From: Thermotoga sp.
GTDB lineage: Bacteria; Thermotogota; Thermotogae; B21-G9
NCBI GenBank assembly: GCA_003641545.1
Contig: QNAU01000061.1
Coordinates: 1-7,658 of the forward strand
DNA: 7,658 nt
Reading direction: 5' to 3'
The notes beneath the pieces are model-generated. The model saw only the letters and a program-made list of their open reading frames with translations. It ran no database searches and had not been told where the DNA came from. Within the stretch, counting starts at the first letter, position 1. Each line of letters begins with the position of its first letter. A program made the position numbers and the translations under genes. Below are positions 6,018 through 7,658 of this stretch, one piece after another.

Positions 6018-7658
6018 TTATTCTCTTAACCAACTTATTATTTTTCCTAACAGCTCAGTATTTCTTAAATTGGAGAAAATATCGAAGTCACTTACTACTA
6101 CAAGTTTACCTTTCCCAACTTGGTAACCAATTACTTTACTGGAAAAATTGTGTGCATTATTTTTCGGAACAATGATTCTAACAACATTCCTATCCAAGCC
6201 GAGAAAGATGTCATACTTAACTAATGAATACAATATTTGATTTATTTTAAGATATGATCTGAATTTGGCTATCAACATTAAATTGCCTCCGGATTTAACA
6301 AATTCTCTTATTTTATTTCTTTCAGAGGTAATGTAACCTGATTGTGGATCTGCAATCAATAAAAGATCATATTTCGAGGAATTCAAATTCTTTATGGAGC
6401 CATATATTACTTCACAGTTTAGCTCCTTTTCCATCCAGTCAAAGGTTTTTTTATAACCTTTATAACTTTTTAATAATGTACCACCTGCAAATTTTGCGTT
6501 ACCATGTGATGTATCAACTAATATTACCAATTTACTTCTTTTTATTTTTTTCATTTCCTCCGTTTTGAAACTCCATATTGGCCCTTCCGTTTCTCCTCCT
6601 CTCCCATCTCTCGCCACCACCTTCCAGTAGTATGTCGTGTCGTATTCCAACTTTTCGGGGAGGAAATACACATTCCCAAAAAAGATACTCGATTTAACCC
6701 CACTTTCCACTAGTTTCATACTCCACTTACTCTTCCCCATATATATGTCATATTCCAATTCATCCCCATCCGGATCTTCACATTTCCAGTTCAATGTCGG
6801 GTATATCGATACATCTTTCGCTCCATCGTATGGATTTGGTGCCCATGGCTCGTTTGGCGCTCTATTTGGTTTTTTCTCCGTTGTGAATCTCCATACTGGC
6901 CCTTCTGTTTTTCCTCCTCTCCCATCCTTCGCTACCACCTTCCAATAGTATGTCGTATCATATTCCAATTCTCCCGGATCGTATGTCGTCGTTGTACGCC
7001 CTCTCTTCACCAACTTCATATCCCACCTGCTCTTTCCTATGTATATGTCGTATTCCAATTCATCCCCATCCGGATCATCACATATCCAGCTCAATACCGT
7101 GTATACCGATACATCTTTCGCTCCATCGTATGGATTCAATGCCTTGGGTTCCTCCGGAGCCCTATTTGATTTCTTCTCCGTTCTGAAACTCCATATTGGT
7201 CCTTCCGTTTTTCCCCCTCTCCCATCCTTCGCTACTATCTTCCAGTAGTATGTCGTGTCATATTCTAATACACCTGGATCATACCTCGTAGTTGTATGCC
7301 CCCTCTTCACCAACTTCATATCCCATACGCTCTTTCCTATGTATATGTCATACTCCAATTCGTCCCCATCCGGATCTTCACATTCCCATTCCAGCGTCGT
7401 GTATATCGATACATTTGTTTTTCCATCATATGGATCTGGTGACTTTGGCTTGTTCGGTGCCCTGTTCGGTTTCCTCTCTGTTCTGAAACTCCATATTGGT
7501 CCTTCCGTTTCTCCTCCCTTTCCATCTCTCGCTACCACCTTCCAGTAGTATGTCGTGTCGTATTCCAATTCTCCCGGATCATATCTGTTTGTTCTCTGAC
7601 TTGCCCTCTTCTTCAGGTTGTATGGACTCCTCCCAAAGTATATGTCATATGTCAATTC
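6018..7658 (-). CDS. Large surface protein: tandem Fn3-like repeats plus C-terminal GATase1/DUF4350-like domain (5' end outside window)
   Basis: The frame is open to the right edge; the first complete codon is GAA at 7656-7658, so 546 C-terminal residues are visible and the start lies outside. With that codon as residue 1, residues 1-61 are the end of an Fn3-like domain. Complete domains follow at about 65-161, 165-261 and 265-367. Each carries NRAP..P near its start, CEDPDGDELEYDIYIGKS (or close), YDPGELEYDTTYYWKVVA, and KDGRGGKTEGP.W.F.TE. Repeats of this type are common in bacterial and archaeal surface proteins. The last domain has a 6-residue insertion (ESGVKSSIFFGNVYFLPEK region). Residues about 375-546 are a Rossmann-like domain: KLVILVDTSHGNAKF, YDLLLIADPQSGYITSER, IREFVKSGGNLMLIAKF and a late strand GKGKLVVVSDFDIF. 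This is the pattern of DUF4350/GldG-type GATase1-like domains that lack glutaminase residues. Likely exported, but the signal peptide is not visible. It ends at the shared terminator. Confidence 0.88.
   Translation of the reverse strand, partial: ELTYDIYFGRSPYNLKKRASQRTNRYDPGELEYDTTYYWKVVARDGKGGETEGPIWSFRTERKPNRAPNKPKSPDPYDGKTNVSIYTTLEWECEDPDGDELEYDIYIGKSVWDMKLVKRGHTTTRYDPGVLEYDTTYYWKIVAKDGRGGKTEGPIWSFRTEKKSNRAPEEPKALNPYDGAKDVSVYTVLSWICDDPDGDELEYDIYIGKSRWDMKLVKRGRTTTTYDPGELEYDTTYYWKVVAKDGRGGKTEGPVWRFTTEKKPNRAPNEPWAPNPYDGAKDVSIYPTLNWKCEDPDGDELEYDIYMGKSKWSMKLVESGVKSSIFFGNVYFLPEKLEYDTTYYWKVVARDGRGGETEGPIWSFKTEEMKKIKRSKLVILVDTSHGNAKFAGGTLLKSYKGYKKTFDWMEKELNCEVIYGSIKNLNSSKYDLLLIADPQSGYITSERNKIREFVKSGGNLMLIAKFRSYLKINQILYSLVKYDIFLGLDRNVVRIIVPKNNAHNFSSKVIGYQVGKGKLVVVSDFDIFSNLRNTELLGKIISWLRE
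6558..7658 (-). repeat. 300-bp in-frame tandem repeat encoding Fn3-like domains
   Basis: The anchor CTCCATA(T/C)TGG (plus strand) recurs at 6571, 6889, 7189 and 7489: spacings of 318, 300 and 300 bp. A second anchor, CCAATTC(A/G)TCCCCATCCGG, recurs at 6755, 7055 and 7355, and its first bases reappear at the window edge near 7652. The extra 18 bp in the leftmost unit is a 6-codon insertion. Similarity is high at DNA level, including many synonymous sites, so copies arose recently or are being homogenised by recombination. The array continues beyond the right edge, so the copy number is unknown. Confidence 0.93.

Noticed and set aside
6637..7548. Several plus-strand open frames of 69-103 codons across the repeat region
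   Set aside because: They recur with the 300-bp period, are Ser/Pro-rich antisense shadows of the Fn3-like repeats, and lack ribosome binding sites and family similarity.
6558..7658. Periodic repeats as a CRISPR array or non-coding satellite
   Set aside because: The period is 300 bp, the whole unit is conserved without short spacers, and the period keeps one minus-strand reading frame open throughout.

Overview
The window looks like a chromosomal segment from a thermophilic, Thermotogota-like bacterium. This rests on the strong preference for AGA/AGG arginine and ATA isoleucine codons, the Lys/Glu-rich proteins, the GGAGG-type ribosome binding sites and the compact operon spacing. No phylogenetic marker is present, so the assignment is a moderate-confidence inference. 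No RNA gene, transposase, CRISPR array or prophage gene is visible.

Plus strand, 1-5967: a short open frame at the left edge (1-132) is probably the C-terminus of an upstream gene. Four tightly packed genes follow (164-1159, 1163-3142, 3159-4439, 4462-5967) with gaps of 3, 16 and 22 nt, so they almost certainly form one operon. All four products begin with a Sec-type signal peptide and none has a lipobox cysteine, so all are predicted to be exported. In order they are: (1) a small alpha/beta domain followed by a DUF4384-like beta domain; (2) a multidomain protein with a caspase-like (peptidase C14) fold whose catalytic His and Cys are both replaced, then an Fn3-like domain, a PEGA domain and a lectin-like C-terminus; (3) a FlgT/LPP20-like protein; (4) a CsgG/TolB-N-like protein ending in two small SH3/Sm-like barrels. 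A perfect 13-bp GC-rich hairpin at 5986-6015 ends the operon.

Minus strand, 7658-6018: a convergent gene, cut by the right edge, encodes a large cell-surface protein. It has at least three and a half 100-residue Fn3-like repeats, encoded by a nearly exact 300-bp tandem DNA repeat, followed by a C-terminal GATase1/DUF4350-like Rossmann domain. The same hairpin serves as its terminator.

The most interesting feature is the exported operon built around an apparently dead caspase homologue. Caspase-like, DUF4384, PEGA and FlgT/CsgG-type domains often occur together in bacteria; here they are split among co-transcribed envelope proteins. The Fn3-like module of the pseudo-caspase is of the same subtype as the repeats of the convergent surface protein. 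I infer an envelope assembly or scaffold system, possibly linked to the outer sheath, but its function is not shown by the sequence.
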